Part shown: positions 59,262-64,000 of the stretch, one piece after another
How positions within the stretch are numbered: position 1 is the first letter of the stretch
How the letters are laid out: every line of letters begins with the position of its first letter
Assembly (NCBI RefSeq): GCF_964340395.1
Contig: NC_135564.1
Coordinates: forward strand, 1,534,501 to 1,598,500
Reading direction: 5' to 3'
DNA: 64,000 nucleotides
Source: Glandiceps talaboti
Lineage: Eukaryota; Hemichordata; Enteropneusta; Spengelidae
The notes under the pieces: generated by a model
Told to the model about the DNA's origin: nothing
What the model saw: the letters and a program-made list of their open reading frames with translations, nothing else
Databases searched by the model: none
Made by a program: the position numbers and the translations under genes

Positions 59262-59870
59262 ATGGTTACCCAGACTCCTCACCACTGGGAGATCTACTAG
59301 GAGACCACCCAGACAAAAGTCTGGAGAAAGGTAATTTGAAGTTATCCGAACTGGTAGTCACACAGTTTATTACTTGTAAGTTGTGAACAAAGGGCTTATG
59401 AGGCCTGCTATTTGTAATTAAGATTGACATTGTATTGGACACTAGTAATATGTAAAACTGTCATCAAGGAACATGGATCATTCAGCATGCTATGTATTCC
59501 CAGAATGCACTGCTCTGTGAGAGAGTGCGAGAGATTCGGTGTTTGCCATTTGGGAGTACATCTCCCCAGACTCTCTTCTAGGTGGTCTCATAGTAGAGCC
59601 CCCAGCAGTGAGAGTCTGGGTAACAGAGACTACTTTGGATTACGTTATCCCAGACTCTCTTCTAGGTGGTCTCATAGTAGAGCCTCCAGCAGTGAGAGTC
59701 TGGGTAACAGAGACTACTTTGGATTATGTTATCCCAGACTCTCTTCTAGGTGGTCTCATAGTAGAGCCCCCAGCAGTGAGAGTCTGGGTAACAGAGACTA
59801 CTTTGGATTATGTTATCCCAGACTCTTGTCTGGGTGGTCTCATAGTAGAGTCCCAGTTGTAAAAGTCTGG
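59262..59870. repeat. 84-bp tandem repeat whose units form hairpins
   Basis: Each 84-bp unit carries CCCAGACTCTCTTCTAGGTG and GCAGTGAGAGTCTGGGTAAC, so CCCAGACTCTC and GAGAGTCTGGG can pair, followed by AGAGACTACTTTGGATTATG. Three nearly identical copies lie at 59569-59820, a fourth is diverged, and a partial copy in inverted orientation (CCACCCAGACAAAAGTCTGG and neighbours) lies at 59262-59330. Two plus-strand frames remain open across the array because 84 is divisible by three; no evidence of translation. Confidence 0.9.
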
Positions 59871-60614
59871 GTAATTTTGATGACTGAATCAAAGACAAGA
59901 ATTTGCATTGTGGAAACACCACACATTGATTTTAAAATCAACACTGCAAGATTGTTTTGATAGGAGATTCCTATCAACCATCTATTTCTTAAAACTATAT
60001 TGTGTCCATTCACTGTTGCAACTTGATTACTTTTCATTATGTCTTGTCTACCAAACACTGTCACATGGAAACATGGCATACTTTCAGAATGGATCATTTT
60101 ATCGGGAACTGAAATGTTTAGGGTATATATTACTAAGATCAATTGTAGGAATCAGTAATGTCATATTAAAGCTATGATGAATAGGTTGAGGTGTTTACAG
60201 GCTCTCTTCAGTGCTACTCCACAAAGATGAAAACCATACATGATTTTGACTTGAAATGGTCACATTACAAGTAAAATTTACCAGTCATATTGTCATCTGA
60301 TGGTTACATACATTGTAGTTAACTCCACCCACCCATGAAGTTGTATAAGGTAGATGTCATTAAAATATTCCCAAAAGACACTCCCGGAACTCTTAGATTG
60401 TCAGTTTTATAATATTTTTGGAAACAGGGAACTGAAGGACACTTCGTGTGAAAGTGAACTGTGACGTATTGGTACAAGGTGAAATTACTCATTAAAAAAT
60501 TTGTGAGTGCTAAACTATTGATTCGCATGATAGGTGTGTAGAGTAAATTTAGGCTAAATTTCAATGTAAGTGATGGAGGAGTTCAACATGTTAAGTTCAA
60601 GAAACAAGTCTATT

Positions 60615-61075
60615 ATAGACAACTTTTGTGTACATTTCAACATTATGTCAGAGGATTCTATCAATCTGAGAGCAGTTTAGCACCATAGACTTAAAGTATA
60701 ACACTTTACCACCTCATGGTACCAGACACACTGTGATAAACCTAGTGAACACTGCATTATGTACATCATACCATAGACCAGATCGGTCCTATAGATTTTG
60801 AAGCAGTTTGGCCCTATATAACACATTATCACCTCATCGTACCAGACACATTGTGGTTACTTAGTGAACACTACAATATGTACATTTCACCATAGAGCCA
60901 GTAAAATTTCAGTAACTCAGAACTGGTTTGACACCATAGCCTCCAATAACAACTTTGTGGTCAACACTATCCCATTCCGTGGTATCAGACACACTGTGTT
61001 TGCCTGAATGAACTCTGCATTATATACATTTCAATATGAAACCAGTAAAAGCTAGAAGCAGGTTGGGACTAAAGC
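60615..61075. repeat. About 130-bp diverged tandem repeat, 3 copies
   Basis: TCGTACCAGACACATTGTGG-like and GTGAACACTGCATTATGTACAT-like blocks recur at about 60716, 60837 and 60978, each followed by ACCATAGASCCAGT-type and GCAGTTTGGCMCCATA-type sequence. Confidence 0.72.
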
Positions 61076-61226
61076 ATATCAAAAGTGTACTTTGACAGAC
61101 TGTGTAAGAAGAAATTAGACACTGCTTGTATATTTAACTCAGCCTGCCTTATATAATTCAATGTAGATGTTGCTGAGATCTCGCGCAATAGTTAATATAG
61201 AAATATGTAATTAGCAGAACTCAACA

Positions 61227-61397
61227 GTGTGCCCTCAAAGCCAATGTGACACACCACTGATGCACACAATTTCTAGTGACACGCCAAAATCTGGTGTTCC
61301 CCTATCTCTTACTATGTGGTGACTCACAAGAAATGTAAGTTTTTCTCATTTTGTCTCACAACAACAAAATTTGGCTATCATTAGAGAGCACACTGAC
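61227..61397 (-). mobile_element. Dispersed element family B, inverted full copy
   Basis: Runs from CAGTGTGCCCTCAAAGCCAA to GCTATCATTAGAGAGCACACTG. The ends CAGTGTGCCCTC and GAGAGCACACTG are near-perfect inverted repeats. The interior is the reverse complement of the copies at 49958 and 53693. The CAGTG terminus would be compatible with a hAT-type MITE, but I see no clear 8-bp target duplication. Confidence 0.78.
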
Positions 61398-61399
61398 TA

Positions 61400-61800
61400 T
61401 CACAGTTTGTGAGATACATGACGTAGCTCAGGACACTTGCCTGAAATGTAGTTAGGGCTAGTTACTGCAAACAGCATTGCCTGATTCAGAATACCCACAC
61501 TGAGCCAGGGTATCAAAGCATATCAAATATTGTGTGTTTGTTTATATTTCTTGCCTATGTTATGTTTGACAGTTCACCCTGTGTAGTAACTTGACATTGC
61601 ATGGGTGTATAAATATGCATTTAGCACTTGCCAATTCTATGCAGTATAGTAATATTGGAATGGGTTTCACAAAGAAATATATAGAAATATAGACCATCTG
61701 GGTAAATTTAGACCAGGTGGGAGCTTTATAATCACTGCCTGTAATGAACATTGAGCATAATTATGAAGATAAAGTACTGAGAGTCAAACAGATCTATGCG
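61400..61800. other. Nothing recognised
   Basis: No supported exon or clear repeat. Confidence 0.45.
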
Positions 61801-61804
61801 TGTG

Positions 61805-62105
<301 letters not shown>

Positions 62106-62421
62106 AAGTCAGACAATTATACTGAATTGGTATGGAATTATTTTCTTGTGATAGAATTGGTGTGTTCAGGTATGCAATATGTGTTGATGAAACAGTTTAA
62201 ATATACTTTGTGTTGTAAGTTTCATTTCAATGGTTATCAAATTCTGAAAGTACTAGAAGTTTGATGTTGGAATTCAAGTATATCATTGTATTGGTTAATA
62301 GAAGTGACTTAGAAGTGACTGAAATAATAAATCATATCACTGTTCATGTGAGAAAAGCAGACCAGATAAGGGACGTTTGCACAATGTCACACAAGCGCAA
62401 TAAACAAACTTTGTTCATTTA

Positions 62422-62442
62422 GGGGGGGGGGGGGGGGGGGGG
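62422..62442. repeat. Poly-G run (21)
   Basis: Twenty-one consecutive G between CATTTA and AACAACG. Confidence 0.95.
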
Positions 62443-62449
62443 AACAACG

Positions 62450-62880
62450 TTTTCTTCACAATTCTTCTGACATAGAGGAAATTATCAGAACTTGCCTTAT
62501 AGAAAACTAAGCCCTATGGCTTATGTATATATGTATATGAAATATGTTTGTTTTGTATGAGTTTTCTGTAAATTTCTGTAGAAGTTGATGGAACTGAAAT
62601 CTGACTTGAGAATTCTCTTGTCCATACATCTCAAGTCCATCAGTCTGGTAGAATGTCTGGGACTGCATTAGATGCATGTTATCTGTTTAAACATTCTCTA
62701 AGGAGTGCATGCAGATATGGACAAATGAAAAAGAACCAAGATCCTACATAGATGTATAAACACAGTTCACTGCACCCAAAGGATGCAATTTATATTAATC
62801 TGAATGGACTCAACTGTACCAGGTTTTAGTTAATGATTACACATGCCTGTGCCATCATATGTTTTGATATACAACAATGG
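62450..62880. other. Nothing recognised
   Basis: No supported exon or clear repeat. Confidence 0.4.
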
Positions 62881-62884
62881 ACTG

Positions 62885-63005
62885 TGTCCTCATTTGCATA
62901 TCATTTGCATACAGGTATGCAATAACGTTTTCAATATTGCACTACAGTGAAAATACCACCAGTATGTTTGCACAGTGGTGCAAGTGCTCTCTGGTATAAT
63001 ACCCT
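62885..63005 (+). mobile_element. Dispersed element family A, right-end fragment
   Basis: GTCCTCATTTGCATATCATT, TGCATACAGGTATGCAATAA, GTTTTCAATATTGCACTACA, AATACCACCAGTATGTTTGC and CTCTCTGGTA match the right half of the family A copy at 56020-56405. Confidence 0.65.
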
Positions 63006-63009
63006 ATTA

Positions 63010-64000
63010 GGACTTGACATACTTATTAATTAACAGTTCTGGTGAATGGCATTTCAAAGCCAGCTAGGCAAGTCTCTGTCTGGACTGTGTTCATGTTCCA
63101 TATTCCGAGTTACAAGTTAATCAAATTGCAGGTTTTGATAAGTACTGATTCTGATATTGTTTGCATCATTTGAAGCACCTAGTACCACAGTTACTAATTT
63201 ACAATTGCATGTGTCCTAAACATTTCAGAACCCAATTTTGGTTTAATTTTTGAAGTTTTATCAAATTGAACTATATTTTACAAATACATGTACTATTAAA
63301 TTCTTAAAAATGACAAAATTTAATTTAATTTAAAATACTTATCTGTACAGGGAGTTTTTCTGCTTTGTTCTGTCAAAATAAAAAAAAACGATGAAAATGT
63401 GTTGTATGTAGTCGTGCTGTTTTGTATAGTAGATTATGTGGGGAATTTGCTCTCATTGTTGATCTAACATTTCCATTGCTATGCCTAGCATTTCACTATA
63501 ACTGTCGTATATTAAAATCTAAAATTAGATAACGATTGCCCGCAGTGACAATGAATGTGGTAAATTATGTTGACATCGTACAGCTCAACAATTCATAGTG
63601 ACAGTGAAATGATGGTATATATTTTTATTAGAAAGATAACAAGTATGGCTGGCAGTTGGAGTAGAAAAAATTCATTTGTGCTACAACACCATTGGTGCTA
63701 TTTTTTATTTTATTTCACCAGCCTGAAGATATATAGAGTCAGCCAGGTCATGAGAAAAATAGAATTAAATGGCCTAGCATCAGAATTGACCTATATATGT
63801 ATAGAGATAGTATAATATAAGAATCTCCTGGCAAGAAGACATGACAACACAATGCACTTCCTGTTCAATTAATCATCAAGAATGTTCCTCTAATAAACTT
63901 ATTATAGACATATTTCTAGAATTAGTATTTCATACAATTTCTATTGTTATTGAGTCAATATCAGTAGTTTTTGAGATAATAACACAGACAGATGGATGGA
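63010..64000. other. AT-rich right flank, nothing recognised
   Basis: An 82-codon plus frame (63567-63815) has no recognisable domain or splice support. Confidence 0.45.

Noticed and set aside
59424-59960. 178-codon plus-strand frame with an internal peptide repeat, and an overlapping 107-codon frame
   Set aside because: The 84-bp repeat is a multiple of three and is open in two frames at once; no domain, no splice support.
62422-62442. Poly-G as an end of dispersed element family C
   Set aside because: Flanking sequence does not share the family C blocks, so it is listed only as a homopolymer run.

Overview
This is animal nuclear DNA: AT-rich, intron-rich, and filled with microsatellites, minisatellites and small dispersed non-autonomous repeats. 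There are no prokaryotic features. The one complete gene encodes OS-9, a metazoan ER lectin, with small exons bounded by GT..AG introns. The mix of CA/CTGT/GATA-like microsatellites, frequent TACATGTA-type words and MITE-like elements suggests an invertebrate, plausibly a marine one, but I cannot name a species or phylum from the sequence alone.

Layout. (1) 1-30.3 kb: mostly repeats and apparently non-coding DNA. It contains a clear minus-strand exon encoding a C3HC4 RING finger (1482-1631), whose gene runs off the left edge. A candidate upstream coding exon (30178-30314, minus) ends in exactly the phase needed to join it, implying an intron of about 28.5 kb. (2) 30-44.6 kb: no supportable coding sequence; MITEs (one piggyBac-like), tandem repeats and CA/GT microsatellites. 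(3) 44.7-47.3 kb: a CpG-richer regulatory interval. It has a probable minus-strand non-coding first exon (splice donor at 45443) with CRE/ETS-like motifs upstream, a textbook CTCF core motif at 46397-46412, and the OS9 promoter with NRF1-like, YY1-like and ER-stress-element-like motifs. (4) 47330-59121: a complete 13-exon OS9 gene (+). The exon lengths sum to 2454 nt, giving an 817-residue protein with a signal peptide, an MRH lectin domain keeping all the sugar-binding residues, acidic tracts and a conserved C-terminal region. (5) 59.1-64 kb: downstream repeats with no gene seen.

Most unusual is the OS9 gene itself. Two of its introns (before exon 2 and before exon 12) carry partial tandem duplications that copy the 3' splice site plus the beginning of the exon. 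In each case the upstream decoy acceptor leads within a few codons to an in-frame stop, so both look like potential poison splice choices. I also found several dispersed element families internal to the window: a MITE with about 90-bp terminal inverted repeats, a TTAA-flanked piggyBac-like pair, a family with symmetrically expanded C14/G14 ends, a foldback family, and a minisatellite that grew out of a SINE-like element. I saw no tRNA, rRNA, CRISPR array, or intact transposase or reverse transcriptase gene.
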